64,000 nucleotides of DNA from Diploscapter coronatus (GCA_964036155.1 OZ038423.1:79995249-80059248); one strand, 5' to 3'. Positions 22,901 to 36,016 are shown, numbered from the stretch's first letter. A program made the numbers and translations. The notes: generated from the letters alone by a model not told the origin.

Positions 22901-25900
22901 CGACTAATCTATGCTAATCAAGCCAACATCTGAGTTTTCGATCAAAATTCAAATACTCAAACAGAACTTGCACACTTCTACTTGATGATTATTGATGATA
23001 AGAAGACTTATAATTTTACAACTATAAAATCAAGTCATATTAGGCAGAAGACAGCTGACGATAAAAAGGTTTGCGGCTGTGAAAAAAGCAAAAGGGAAAA
23101 GATAAGAGATTACGAAGCATCAAGGCAATTCAAGGATGGTCAACAACCTACGTAGATGCTTAGAAAATCATCAACTCGCAATTTGCTGCTATTTTTGGCA
23201 AAAGTTCTAATCCAAGTCTGATTCAAACTCGTGTTACTCCAAAAATAGGACTCTCTACCGACTGGACCACACGGACGCAGTAGCATTTAGATGAAAGTGG
23301 AAGAGAAAATATTTGATGAAAGAAAATGTTCCTCTTATCAGACTAGAAAATCGGTAATTCCAACGAAGCAAGCACACGAGAGGAGGGACTCATGACAAGA
23401 AACATGAAAAATACGGGGAATTTTGCAATAAACATCCGCTCTAACATATGATCAATTGCATAACTATCAAAATGTGCTACGAAACGGAAGACAATATGAG
23501 AAAATGATCGCTTATTGAGATAGCAAAAAAATAAAATAATATTTTCCTCCTTTATATGATTGTTATCTTTCTGATCAAGTTTTGTCGAAAAACTTTGCAC
23601 TCGTCAGGCTGCTTTAGGCGTAGAAAAACTACCAAGTCGATAGCAGAATAGAGAGTGAGAGAAAATGAAATACACAAAAAACTGCTGAAGTTTCACATAG
23701 AAGAACTGAGCCTTGGTGCTAAAATATGGAAGAGTTAACTATGAATTCCGAACGACTTTTTGAAAATGGAAACTATGATAAAGAGTTTGTCTGCATGTTC
23801 TCATGTTCCAGTAGCAAAACATGTGATGTTTTTCTAGCCGTCTGTCAATTTTGCTCTCTAAACTGTTTCCCTCCCCTCGCGATATGCTTAGGACTCGCGG
23901 CAGAGCAAAGGACTCGCTCACCACAACACAAACCGATTATTATTTTTTGTTGTTTAAAATGATCCGTTAAATTTGAAATGCGGGAAAAAGCGATTGGGGC
24001 AACGACGAGAAAAGGTAAAGAACTCTCCGGGTAATCAGTTCCGAAAGTCACGCCTCTTGAATGAACGCATGGAATTGCCAGATGTGAGTGCACCGAGTCA
24101 TATTCTGTCTATTAAATATAAAGGCTATTCCAGAAATTCGAAACACAAATAGAGGGCGTGCGTTCCAGTGTGTATTTGATTACAATTTGCATTCACTCTT
24201 ACTGAATAATTGAGGACGCATAAATAGTCCGCCTTCAGCAGAAAAAGGAAATCTCAAATTGCGGCTTTTGCATTCGCGAGTATTTACAGAATGGGATGCA
24301 TGCATGCATAACCTTTCATTTACCAGAGCGAAATGTATATCAGCTGTATAATTCTAAAATATGCTAATTTCTGAAAATACTTGAGAAATGATATAAGCAA
24401 CAAAAAATCAGACTCGTTATAACCTAAATTTCATGCGTGAAACATTTCGAAGATCCCAGTTTCTGCGGAGGAGATAAAATCAATAGCCAAAGGAAAAGAT
24501 AACTTTTTGTATATGAGGTTGTTGATCAAGCTTCGAAGATATAGGGATAAGATGTGATCAGGGATTAGGGTAGCGGATATAGGGCTGAGGATGATCGGGT
24601 CAGGAGCAGGATGGCTGGATGCTGATGTGCTGCTGCAGAAAAACCGAGGGGACTTCCTCTCTTCAATGTGCCACGCAGTGTGCATTCTCAGCCAGCTGTC
24701 ACTTTTGCCAAGCGCTATTTATAAAAAAAGAAATGCCCCGGCGCGCAGAAACCTTGTTTGCTACTTTAATAAATACATAAAGAGCCCTGCAATCGGCCAT
24801 AATTGGTCAGAGCTATAAGTGGAAAGAAAACTTGTTGTCCAAAAAGTTCCGACTCAATTCTGCAACTAAAAATGAGGTTGAAGTAGATTTATCGAGGTTA
24901 AAATGCAATTTTCAACACATAGCAAATATGTTGCATGCATGATAAAAACGATAAGAGAGCCATAAAGCGTCGAGTATTCTGCAATGCGAATATTTATTTG
25001 CAGGACGTATTTTTAGCTGCAACTATGTCAGCTGAGAGCAAAGAAACGCAAGTTGCAAGGAAGCCGAGGAAAGACGGGCAGAAAGGAGGCGCCTCACGTG
25101 AAAGATACTCCAGACTAATTTGGGCAAATAGAGCGAATGCGGGCAATTAGAGCGGACAGAAGGAAATTGCTTGGGGCTGAAGAAAAATGTTAGAACACAA
25201 ATTGAAGCGCGCAAAGCACATGATGCCTTTGTGTGACAGAGACAATCTAATTAGAGAGGAATTACAGATATCACTCCTTTTCAAGCAATGCGAATTCTGT
25301 AATGATGCAGAGAAGAATGGGAGGGGCTTCTTTCTTCTCTTAGGGGAAAAGGGAGAGAAGACCACTACCACAAAACCATGCGTTACTGCAGAGGTTGTAT
25401 TTTTGCGGGTGTTGGATTAGTTGACAAACAAAAGAAATGACAAGAGATAAATCATCGGCGTACATCGAAATCAGCGAAATGACCTAGAAATGAGCGAACG
25501 AACGGCTGGCTAGGGTCTCGGTCGGGGATAAGATGAAACGAGTCTACAAGGCAGCTGGCAATCAGCGGACGAAGGTCTCTGCGTGTGACAGACTGACACA
25601 CAAAGAGGATGACCTCGATCTGTGTTTTGCAGGCGAATTTAGAAATGCCGCCAAATCATCGAACAAAAGTTGCAAATATTGAACAAAAATAAGTCAAAAA
25701 GATACAAATTCATAGACATAGATAGATCTTTGAATTCTACCAGGAAAAACGAGCCAATTTGTGAACCAGAAGACATTTCATGCAGCAGAATTGCATCATT
25801 CCAGACGCGGCCGGCAGCTGCACGGAGAACACGAATGGTTGGAATCGTAAAACGAATAAAAGGCAGAAATGGAGATAAAGCAGGGCATAAAAGAAACGAA

Positions 25901-27735
25901 TGAGGGAACGACGATGCGAAATGGGGGATGCGGATGACCAGGCACAGACACCCGCTGACACGAGCGTTGAATGGCCACAAGGCCGACGGAGTGGTGGTAC
26001 TGAGCAAATATTGGGGACTCTTGTAAAAGTTACAACTTTTTTGCTTGAAAAAAGGAAATTTCAAAAAGAATAAATTGCGCGTATGCCTAGCAGAATATAC
26101 CGCGCGCGCGCGCCCAAACCGGTTCGCATTTTCATTGGATTCAAAAGCGAAATTAAAATGGAGAATTTATTGAATCGGATCAAATGGCTTGATGGAAGCT
26201 AAAAAGCGGACAACATGGAAAATCGACCGACTTACAATCCGATCATTCGGGAGATGGCTGAATAGAGCGGGATGATAATGATGGCGATCAGGAAACGAAT
26301 CAGAGTGAGGATGAGACGAAGCGGGATGGGCCTGGAGATGATGATCAGGACGGCGAGTCAACCGAGGAAGTAGGGCTTGGGACGGGAACGCTTACCGAAT
26401 GATATCTGGGATTGATACGGAGCGAATCTCAATCTCCGCCACAGAGATACTGAACTGCTGAACTAGATGGGAGCAAAATAAAAGAGGTCATAAGAAGATT
26501 GCGAGAGTGTGGCAGTTGGAGAGACGAAGACAGCAAAAAACAACAACCGAAGTGTGTTTGGGGCAAACGAGAAGAGAAAAGAAGCGAATCTCTCCCTTTT
26601 CGTTTCTGGGATCTCTCAATTCGACGTGCTCTCTAAGTGTCCAGACGAGGCTGCACGATGCACGAGTGCAATCAGCTGGTTGGCAGAAAGGGAAGAATCG
26701 AAGGGGGGAAAATGCACTGCAATCCGATCGCACGCTTTTTTTATACAAATTCTTTCTCGCCACTTTCTTTCTCTCCGTTTTCATTCTTTCTCTTTTTCAT
26801 TCTCCTCTTTCTTTCTTTCTCGCCCTATTCTTTCTTCCCCTTTCCTTCCACTTATTTGCAGCAAAAACACAGCCTTTTCAGCTCACTTCAGACTGCGTGT
26901 TGGGCACAAAAAGCATTGCTTCGCTGGGCATACAAAATAGGCAGCTACTCTCGATGAAAAACTCGACGCAAATCGATTGCGCAAATGTCTCGGGCAGGAA
27001 ATTTTCCTGAAAAGGAAAAAAGTACCACTCGATTAACAGATTTATCTGACCACGAAAATATGCTATTTCAAATTTCGCTCAAAATTTCAGATAAGAATAA
27101 TCCCAAGAGATTAGATAAATTGCCTGGATTTGCGGGAAAAAACGACAGCATCTGACCAAAAAGGGTCTGGAAACTTCGTGAAAAGCTCCCAAAGGCAAGA
27201 GTTAAGAGCGGAATTTGACAGAAAAACAAAATGCAGAGAAGGCAAGCGAGGAAATGGAAGCGAACAGAGAATCGGAAAATCGAACACTCGAGGCCTCGGA
27301 CCGCAGAGGAAAATGCAGAAATGGACTTCCTTTTTGAAGAGCCAGCGAAATGAGTGAGAAAATGGAACGCATTCAGGGAATTCCTATTCTTACATAATTC
27401 CATTTCAGATGCGTTCTTTTGAATTCTATACAGAAATGTAGTAAATTGAAAATGAAAATACCCACTTTAGGATATTAATCAAACTAAATGTCAGAATGAA
27501 AATAAATTGAACATGAAGATGAAAATCGAAAAATTTGTAAAAAATTAAATGTCATTTCTTAGAACAAATGAGATATAATTGAATTCAGACATAGGTTTTC
27601 GACCACCTAAGATGCAAATGAAAGTAATTCAGATTTAGATTCAGATTAAAGAAGAGATTATAACTTCCTTTTCTAGACTATAATAGGAAGAATTTGAACG
27701 AGTGGTGCAAAATTGAGAAAGCGGGAAGCGATTTT
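19928..27735. other. Long gene-poor interval
   Basis: About 7.8 kb between the Yippee-like gene (minus) and tmem-17 (plus). It is full of purine- or pyrimidine-rich runs (GAAAGAAAGA-type near 21060-21160, CTTTCTTTCT-type near 26750-26850) and has a CGCGCGCGCG run near 26101. The long open frames (for example 26507-27010 plus) are low-complexity products of those runs, with no domain or splice structure. It may hold distal promoters or an unrecognised upstream exon of the Yippee-like gene. Confidence 0.5.
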
Positions 27736-27749
27736 GTCTCTATGGTAAC
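27736..27749 (+). promoter_or_regulatory. X-box (RFX/DAF-19 binding site)
   Basis: GTCTCTATGGTAAC matches the worm X-box consensus RYYNYY-WW-RRNRAC at every position. It lies 85 bp upstream of the tmem-17 start, inside the usual window for ciliary genes controlled by the RFX factor DAF-19. No other feature explains it. Confidence 0.82.
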
Positions 27750-27820
27750 AACGCCAAATATAGATCTCACACCAATATTCTCCTATTTTGCAATTTTCCT
27801 AGATATTATAAAGTTTTCAA

Positions 27821-28553
27821 ATGAGCCAATTAGACGCATCTCTGCAGGCTATTTTGCCTGAAAAACTCAAGTCGTCGGCGACAGTTAATTTGCCAAAAAC
27901 TGGTAGTTTAAAATTAAGTGTTTTGGGAAAATAATTAATTTTAGAATGCCATACAAGTCTACCTCTTCAAATAGCCCTCCATTTCAACGCATGTTTAACG
28001 CCTTTCCATCTTCTATCAGTCTATCTGTGCCTTTATTTGAAGGTAACTTATATGTGTTTCGTATAAAATCTTCATGGTTGAGATAAATTTCAGTATTATT
28101 GTCTATCAGCGATTTACCAAGTGCTAATAATTCCGGCGATTATCGTTCATAGTATCGTGGAAATCGTAAGATTAGTTCTAGGATATTATGGGAATTTGTC
28201 GGAAAAGGTAAGTTAATTGATATTCCTTTGAAGGAAACTTATTATTAGATGCCGGCTTTGTCTGGGTTCTGGATCACAACTTTGGTCATCCAACTTCCGA
28301 TGTCTATGTTTCTCCTAGCCAACTTCGCCCTTCAACAACAACCTTTAGAAATCGCTATGTTATCCATTTTGCTCATTTTTCTGTGCATTCAGGTAAAACA
28401 ACTCTAAATGTATGTCTTAAAATTAATTATCTCCAGCTATTCTTTGGATGCATCGTCATCAGAAACATTGCTGCCTACCAAATTCAAATGTTCAAGCAGC
28501 TCATTCAAGATGAAATCGATAAAGAAAATAATAATAACCGAGAAAATAAATAA
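27821..28553 (+). CDS. tmem-17: Transmembrane protein 17 (ciliary transition-zone protein)
   Basis: Five exons join in phase: 27821-27902, 27945-28042, 28094-28207, 28249-28392 and 28437-28553, giving 184 residues (human TMEM17 has 198). Family marks: SLPLQIALHFNACLTPFHLL, then EIVRLVLGYYGNLSEKMPAL, GFWITTLVIQLPMSMFLL and a C-terminal FKQLIQDE. Four membrane helices are visible. TMEM17 belongs to the Tectonic/MKS transition-zone complex that gates membrane-protein entry to cilia; in worms this is expected in ciliated sensory neurons only. A perfect X-box upstream fits that role. The charged Asn/Glu/Lys tail (DKENNNNRENK) is not conserved. Terminal exons and the start are well supported. Confidence 0.9.
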
Positions 28554-28776
28554 TTTAACTTTATCTTTAATCCTGAGACAACTATTAACAGACATATTGC
28601 TTGATTTAGCATATTGCTATCGAAAGGCAGAGTTATGTAAGCTATTTAACCCGTACTTGCAGATTTGGAGCATAATTGCTACATCACAATTTAAAATGAA
28701 AGACTAAATGATATGAAAGAAAAACATTAGCAACCTCTAGTTATAAGACTATTCTTTAAAGAAAAACAAAAGATAA

Positions 28777-31700
28777 CTAAGGTCGTGTTCCATCACAATT
28801 AATGCCATCGAAGTAGACTGTGTCTGCGGCAAACTCAAGGATATCTGGTCGTCGATAGTCAATTAGCGAATCTCGGTATAATTCGCAGGTATTTAATTTG
28901 CCTGAAATTCAGCTTTCTTTCAAGTCTACGAACATTTTCTTACCACTAGCAACAAAATTCGCCGACCGACATCTCAACGCGTAACATGCAGCAAAGCAAT
29001 CCGAAGCCTCTTTCACTTGAACGGATTTCAGCAATTTTCGACCTGAAATTTAGCTCATTTGTTTTGTTTTTAAATTTATATTTCATACCAAGGAAAGTAG
29101 TTTGATACAATGCGCTATAGGTGCATCTTCCGGCAGGCGGATACGAAGGTGGTGTTGAGGTTATTATCGGACGACCTGTGGTCTGGAATTTATTATTCGG
29201 GAAATTTCAATCGACTATTTTGGATATACTGATTCCGGTTTTTCAGGAAGCGACTTGATAAATTTCTCGTCGAACTTGCGAGTTTTCACTCCATGCACTC
29301 GGTTCGTCTCTTTGTCCTTTCTGTAAGCGGGATTATATGTTGAAAGTGATCATCCAAATAACCTTCGTCTCTTCTTCGGCTCGGTCGTGGTCTCCGCATC
29401 AGACGTTGTCGTTTTCGTAGATTCAGGCGTCGTTTCATGTGTAGTTGTCTTCGTGTGGTCTTCCAGTTCAGTAGCCTAAATTTCAAGGACGTCCATCTTT
29501 CCTGGAAGCAATTTCGCTACCAATGTTGTTTCAATCTCAGACTCTAGGGTTGACTCCAGACTATCCATGCCTTCGGCTTCCGGAATTCCTCTGGGCTTGG
29601 GCTAAATTGAGTTTTCGTTATTTTTAATTACACATAAGTTTTTCAAACCGTCGTCTTCCTGCTGCTGGATTTTTTGGATTTAACCGAATATCTTGGCAGA
29701 TTCAATGGGTTAAGAGGGCTGGCAGTCGAGGTTTCAGATTCGGGATTTGTGACGACGAGCCTGTTTTTCATGTTCTCGGACTTCATGACTCTCCTCCTCT
29801 TATGTTGTATCCGCTTCACATGGTGCCCTTTCTTGCTAAAATCATTTAAATGATGAGAGTTTCTCTCAAAAACTTTTACACCTTTCAAATACCGTCGGTT
29901 TTTTCTTTCGTAGCTTGACTTGATCGCTTCCTAGGACCTCGACTTTTTGATTAATTTTGTCTTTTGGTTCGTTTTCTTCATCCTCATCGTCTTCCTCTGT
30001 CTGTCGTTCTTCCTCCACCTCCTCAGGCGACTCCTTGCTGACCTTCCTGAGCAGGTCCTTGAACGAATCGGTCTTTTTCGGAGCAGCAGGAGTGGGCTCA
30101 TCGTGCTTTGTCTTGGCGCTGTCGTCATATTCTTCTTTTTCTTCCTTCGATGTCAGAGTCTTGTCGTCCTCTTCTAAAATTCACAAGTAATATTTTTACT
30201 TCAAAACGTTTTCCACTTACCGTATTCTTCGTCGCTTCCGGATGCCTCCGTAACTTCTTCAGAACCTTCTTCTTCTTCTTCCTCATCTCCTTCCTCTTCT
30301 ACAATTTAGATTGTGTTACAATAAATTGATGAAATCAGCTTACCTTCTTCATCTTTCTCACTTTCTTTGTCCTTCTCCATCTTTTTCATTTTCACCGATT
30401 CTGCTTCAGCCTCGGGCACTTTGGAGGCTTCAGTTGTGGTCGTCGTTTCGGAAGAAGGTTCAGTCGAATTTTTCAGGGTTTGTTCGATGTCGCGCTTCAG
30501 CTGCAGGAAATTGATCATTTTGTTCAAGATATGATGAAAATCGCACCTCTTTATGCTCTCCTTCCTTGTTTAACAGATTCCCCTGCACAATTTCGTCGTC
30601 GTCGATTTTGCAGATCTCTCGAAGGTAAGCTTCCCTCATATCATCCTTTCCAACGCAGGTATTCTCAAAGTACCCTCTTGCAGGCGGGCCGGGAACATAA
30701 TTAAATTTTTCGGGGTTGTTGAATCTGAAAGGGCAATTTTCGAAATTATACCGAATCTGAAGGTACCGATTGTGACGGTTTATGAGACAAGTCTCGCTCT
30801 CGTAGTAGTACTGGAACGACTGGCATGGTTCACCGTACTTCTTCTCGCCTTCCAAGCAACGACATTTGCAGTCCTAAATGTTAAAAACATATTCTTTCTG
30901 AAAACCAAAAGTGCATACCTGAGGATTGACGTTACTCTCCACAGCCAGCGCTACCCCTTCCAAAACAAAGTCTGTCAATTCGAGGAAGCAGGAATCGGCT
31001 TTATCGCTCTTCTTCTTCTTTTTCTTGGTCTCTGATTTGGCCTTGGCCTTTGTGGTGGTCGTCGTGGTTGGAGTTGTTGTTGTCGTTGATTGTTGAGGAG
31101 CTTTGCACGTTTCACTATTCAAATATGACGGAAGTTTCAGGATGGCAGTTGCGTGATCGCAAATCATCCCGATGTATGTCGCATTGAAGTTGGCGATTTG
31201 CGGTTCGAAAAGACTCGGCCGCATGACGCGATCCTCAAGATTCAGAATGCAATCCCGCTCGTTGTGATAGTACGTCGTTGAGGTGCATTGGAAGCCATAT
31301 TTACCGGAGTGTCTGCAAAAATAGCTCATTTCGATGCGACTCGTATAAAATAAACTCTACCTGCTCGTAGCGCAGTGGCATTCGCACTCCTCAATCGACA
31401 CATCGTGCTCCAGACCACCCGCTACGGAGACCATCATGTGACCCAAATTAATGGATATATTGATTTTTCGAAACTATTCTCAAACCATAAATTCTCTCGA
31501 AGCATCCATGTTTCTCCACATTCAGTCGCTTGTTTTCAGCTTCTTCGAACTCTTTCTGTCGCTGGATCGCCGCCTTCACGTCAGGCGACAAATATGCTGT
31601 GGTCGTCGTCACTGGTCTCTCAGTCGTTGGTTCTTGGATAATGGAAGGCTCAAGGCGTTGCTTTTCTCAAATTTCACGGTTTTGTTTTTTTACGAAAAAT

Positions 31701-33585
31701 GCACAAAAACCTCGATTAGATCCAGAATCCTCTGGAGAATGAGAAGGTTTGGAGCTAGGAGCTTCTGTCGCAGGGGAAGTTGAAATTGTGGTCGTTTCTA
31801 GAAAGATGGAGTTTTGATTTGAAGAAAAATCAGTTCTGATACCTGTAACTTTCTCAGTGGTTACTTCCGCGGTGGTACTGGGCTTCGTTGTTGTATCTAT
31901 GAAAGCAGTAGCCTTCTTCAGTTCCTCTTCCTGAATCTTCTTTCTCTTCAACTCCAGCTCCTTCTGCCTCTTCTCCCGTTCAATCTGCTTTTTGATTCTC
32001 TCCAATCTCTTGGCTTCTCTTCTGAGCTGTTGCTTTCTTCGTTGCATTGCCAGACGCTTGCGTTGACGTTCACGGGCTCTTTGCAACTAAAATATATAAA
32101 ATTGCCTTTCCAGAATATCATTTTTTTTAAAATATTTTTTTCGAATTTGAATGCGTATTTGGGGGCAGGTTTTGAGGTGCTTGAATGTCTAGGACTATTA
32201 CGCAAAGCCTGTTTTAATACTAAACCAATGTAGTTTGCCGAAGATTGCGTATGAGGGGTGTATGCAGAATTGAAAATACTTTTCGAATTCCATAAAAAAA
32301 AACAAAAAAAAACGCCAACCCTCTTCCTATGCAAAGCCTTCTGCCTCTGTTGAGCCTTCAGTTTTGCATTTCTTCTTCTTGCTGCCTGTAATCGCCTCAG
32401 CCTCTGGGCTCTCTGCCAGGCGACTCTGTTTCCTCTGTGGTTTCTCACTCCATCTGCATGTGCTCCATCCGATCCGCTTCCCGATTCCGCTTCCAATTCC
32501 AGTTCTTCGTCGCTCTTTTGCTCATCAGAAGCCGTAATCTCGTTGTCGTCAAGACCCATGTCGAGTTCGTCACCCTCTTCACCAGATCCCGACCCAGAAG
32601 TCTCCAAGTCTTCATCTAGGTCGCCGTCTTCATCAGTGGTCTCCTTATCGCCTTCAAATGGATCGTCGGGGAATTCGGACGACGGGGGCTCCGTAACGAA
32701 GGAGACCTTGTTGCTACCCTCAGTCGTTGTGGAGAATTTCTTCGAGAACACAATGATGGCTTCAGAAATTGGTCCATCAGTAGTGGCCCCCTTTGTGGTC
32801 GTCTCAGAGGTTTGTGGAGTGGTGGACATGGTTGTGGAAGGAAGCGTGCTCAGAATCGTTGTCGACCATTCGGAAGAAGCCTCTGTAGCAGCTGAGGTCG
32901 TCGTGGTTTCTTCCTGCTTTCCATCCATCTTCGGCAGTTCCGTGGTGGTTGCAATCAATTCCAACTTCCCGTACCCATCACACATATTCGACGCGACGGC
33001 TTGGAGAACTGAAACGATAATTCCCTTTTGAATGGCTATTTGGAAACCGCGCGAGACCACGAGACACAAGACAGACGAAATAGTATAAGGGGTTAGATTA
33101 GGGTAGGGGGGATGGTAGACCTTCTTTTCCCACACTATTTCTCAATGTCTCGTGTCTCGTGATCTCGCGGTTTTCAAGTTGCTTTTTGAATTGTTTACAG
33201 AAAAAGAACAACTTACTTCCTGGCTCGCAGCTGACATATTGATAAATCGACTCGATATCCTCAATCAGATCGTATTTGCCACTGAAATCTATAGGATTAT
33301 TTTGCTGACTAAAATCTCCAAACTCACAAATGACTATCCTTGTTGAGTATGCATTTGCCGCCGATGGCGTAATATTGGAACGACCTACATTTGTTCAGAC
33401 TATTCGAACCGTATGTTGCTGCGCAAAGGCATCTAAAATAATTAAATGTCGTTATTTTTCCAGAAGTAATAACTTCACCTGCATTCATTGATGCTCTTAC
33501 TGTCATGCTTCTCAAATTCAGCCCCAAGAAGATAATGCCTTCTCACAGTCCTGTAGCAGACTTTGGAAGATACCACTGAAACCAT
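28777..33585 (-). CDS. Large secreted PAN/apple-domain protein with proteoglycan-like linkers
   Basis: About twenty exons on minus join in phase (first ones 33585-33479, 33432-33329, 33281-33217, 33008-32320, 32086-31843), giving roughly 1,200 residues. PAN-like modules: N-terminal (CYRTVRRHYLLG, CRCLCAATYG, CRSFQYY, CILN); a second (CECHCATS, FQCTSTTYYHNERDCILN); a third (CKCRCLEGEKKYGEPC, FQYYYESETCLIN); and a C-terminal one (RCTYSALYQTTFLG, DCFAACYALRCRSANFVAS, CELYRDS). Linkers are Thr-rich or extremely acidic and basic. One carries acidic Ser-Gly runs (ETSGSGSGEEGDE and AESGSGSDG), the pattern used for chondroitin attachment. A coiled-coil-like Arg/Gln/Glu block follows. The start is uncertain: the ATG at 33585 lacks a signal peptide, and a hydrophobic MTEFFVKLFVALT frame lies just upstream at about 33690. 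Likely an extracellular matrix or cuticle protein. A fold-back element lies in intron 3. Confidence 0.78.
33034..33183. repeat. Fold-back element, copy 3 (intronic)
   Basis: Outer ends GGCTATTTGGAAACCGCGCG and CGCGGTTTTCAAGTTGC pair. Inner arms carry GACCACGAGACA and TGTCTCGTG. The core is GAAATAGTATAAGGGG versus CCCACACTATTTCTCAATG, almost identical to copy 2. It lies in the third intron of the large PAN gene. Confidence 0.8.
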
Positions 33586-34888
33586 TTTTGTCAATCACAA
33601 CCGATTTTCGATGAATAATCAGTGAATGTTGCATTCATCGTTAGAGCAACGAACAATTTTACAAAGAATTCTGTCATTTCTGGGAAAGTTCAATATTCGC
33701 GCGCGCGCTTACTCATTCGAAGCGTTGTTATTTTTGTCGTAAAAATAATAGTATTCTTTCGCAATAAACGTCGAGCAGGGAAAAACTTGTCTGTAAAGGA
33801 GTTGCGTATTGCGAATATGAATTTTGATGATGATGTTGTGGGGAGGGTGAGTCATCGACCCTCGGGAAAGATCGACAAATCATAAAAATCAGTCAATTCG
33901 CCTATTTACCGGTCGTCAGGCAACCCGTTTACCTCGCGTCACTATATAAACATAACGCGGCAAATCTCTTCACTATAAATAAGCGCCCGCGAGTTGTTTT
34001 CACTGTATTATCACTTTACAGTTAGCCTCTATTTTCCCTATTTTTAGTAGCTAATCGATATTATTTTTTTGCAATCTTTAACTTAATTTTTGTCCAGAAA
34101 GTTCTGCTAAATTATCAAAAATCGAGCTGAGTAATGGGGGTGATTTCATCTGGTCAGCGTCACTTTTAGCACTCTAAGCATCTTCGAAACGTATTAATTA
34201 ATCATTTTTGATGAATCACGAAAAATTTCTTGGTAAAAACAGTTTGTCAGCCTCTGTTCCTCTAGCAAAACTTCATCGATAATTGCTTTTCGCATCATGA
34301 GTTTGTCGAGAGGGCTCGGTATTTAAGCCGAGCTCAGACCTGTCAGGCTCTATCAGCGATCCATTCGTTTTTAACTTCTCAGCTATTATTTCAAACCTCT
34401 GCCAATCCTAACCTTTAACTCTTTTTCCCACTCATGAAATACATTTTTCTCACCGGTAAATATTTGTCTTTTCGAAGCGAAGACGACTATTTACTGTGGC
34501 AATTCGCTCTTCCGTCTTTATTCAAACGTTTTCCCTCTAACATATTACTGGGACAAACCAAACTACCGTCGACCTAACATCTATCTACAATTTAGTCTTC
34601 TGAAAGGGGAGGTGTTTATGCTCATGAAACTCATTTTTGTGTACATAAATTCGTAGCGACAGTAGTTTGACTGAATTTGTCGAGCTCAAAATTAGTTCTC
34701 GATTTTTACATGTTCTTTCGACATAGTCAAACAGTGTCAGTCACATAAATAGCGTCATGCCTTCATCACTTCTCGCTACTATTCTCACACCTCTTTTTAT
34801 ATTCTCAGTTTCTGACTAGACGTTACATTGTTTTAAATCTCGCTTAGCTTAGATATTTAGAAATTTGGTTGAAAAGTTTCAGAAGAAA
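33586..34888. other. Divergent intergenic region
   Basis: Between the large PAN gene (minus) and the transthyretin-like gene (plus). It contains a CGCGCGCGC run near 33701, a possible signal-peptide frame for the PAN gene near 33690-33610, and no other coding signal. Presumably holds both promoters. Confidence 0.45.
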
Positions 34889-35402
34889 ATGCAATACCAA
34901 TTCGCCGTCCTCTTGGTGTGCTTCGCTTCCACCGCCTATGCTCTGCTCGGAGTCGGACGGACTCAATCCACCGCAGTCCGCGGTCAACTGATGTGCAACG
35001 GCCGGCCAGCTAGTGGTGTCAAGGTCAAGCTCTACGAAAAGGAAGCCAGTAAGTTATTGTCGTTTGAAAGCTCTTTAAAAAATTTGAATTTTCAGCGTTC
35101 GACGTCAAAATGGCTGAGGGAGTGACCGACAATAACGGATACTTCCAACTCCAGGGCTACAAAACTGAAATCAGCACCATTGATCCGAAGCTCAACATCT
35201 ACCATAAATGTAAGTTTGGAAAAGCATCTTTTAAGCAAAGAAAATTTTAGGCAACTACAATGGCCTGTGCTACAAGAAGATCGGCATGACCATTCCCGAC
35301 CAGTTCGTCAGCTCCGGTAGAAACCCCTCAAAGGTGTTCGACATCGGACAGATCAACCTGGCTTCTCAATTCACCGGACAGACCACCGACTGCATCAATT
35401 AG
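34889..35402 (+). CDS. Transthyretin-like (TTR family) secreted protein
   Basis: Three exons join in phase: 34889-35048, 35096-35209 and 35251-35402. Signal peptide MQYQFAVLLVCFASTAYA, followed by the family core RTQSTAVRGQLMCNGRPA, VKVKLYEKE, VTDNNGYFQLQGYKTEIS and NIYHKCNYNGLCYKK, ending in TTDCIN. That is the nematode-expanded transthyretin-like family (about 140 residues): small secreted beta-sandwich proteins with conserved cysteines. One member, TTR-52, bridges apoptotic cells to phagocytes; most have no known function. The nearest family number cannot be told here. A GTTTCAG site at 34882 sits 7 nt before the ATG. Codon use is GC-ending and strongly biased, suggesting high expression. 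Confidence 0.93.
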
Positions 35403-36016
35403 AGCAGACCTTCTTTCTCTAATAGTGAAATTTCTGATTCGATGTCCATATGTTTATGCCATTTCCACTGCTTCATCCCAGGGTCTTCTCTCACAACGCC
35501 ATGATTTACATACATTTATTTATGAATGATTGAAGATAAACGATTCTAGGTGCTAAAAGACAACTATTTTCTTTTTATACGTAAAATTTCCCAAGAGAAT
35601 TTCTTAGACAGTAAATAGTTCAGCTTAGTCCCAATAAAATGTCATTTCCGTGTTCCTCCTTCCTCGCCCATTCACCCCGATCGCAATAATTCACAAAGAA
35701 AAACGATAATAAATCGAGCCGCGTTATCCTCATTGCTCTATTGTTATCCTTCTAAAGCGTCACGCTCGCTTCCCTAAGCGTTCCTAATATGGCGAACTTC
35801 ACCTACTTTTGTTACTAATAACCATTAAATGAAAGAGCGACGAAGGCCATGAACTTCCAATATATGCTCTACGATATTGTTGACTGGAGAGAAAGTCGAT
35901 ATTCGTGCAGCAGCAATTAGAAATCGAATTTGGAGCGAAATAGTGAGTCGCGTCGAAGAGAAACGAATAGCGTGTAATTTTTGAATATCGACGTGTTCTC
36001 TTCCAATCAGTAATAT
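35403..36016. other. Convergent intergenic spacer
   Basis: Between the ends of the transthyretin-like gene and the small PAN gene. AATAAA signals lie near 35635. I see no gene. Confidence 0.5.

Noticed and set aside
26101..26115. CGCGCGCGCG run (another near 33701)
   Set aside because: Short simple repeat with no context; common in genomes.
26507..27010. 167-codon open frame on plus
   Set aside because: It runs through CTTTCT-type low-complexity DNA, has an overlapping frame of similar length, and shows no domain, signal or splice structure.
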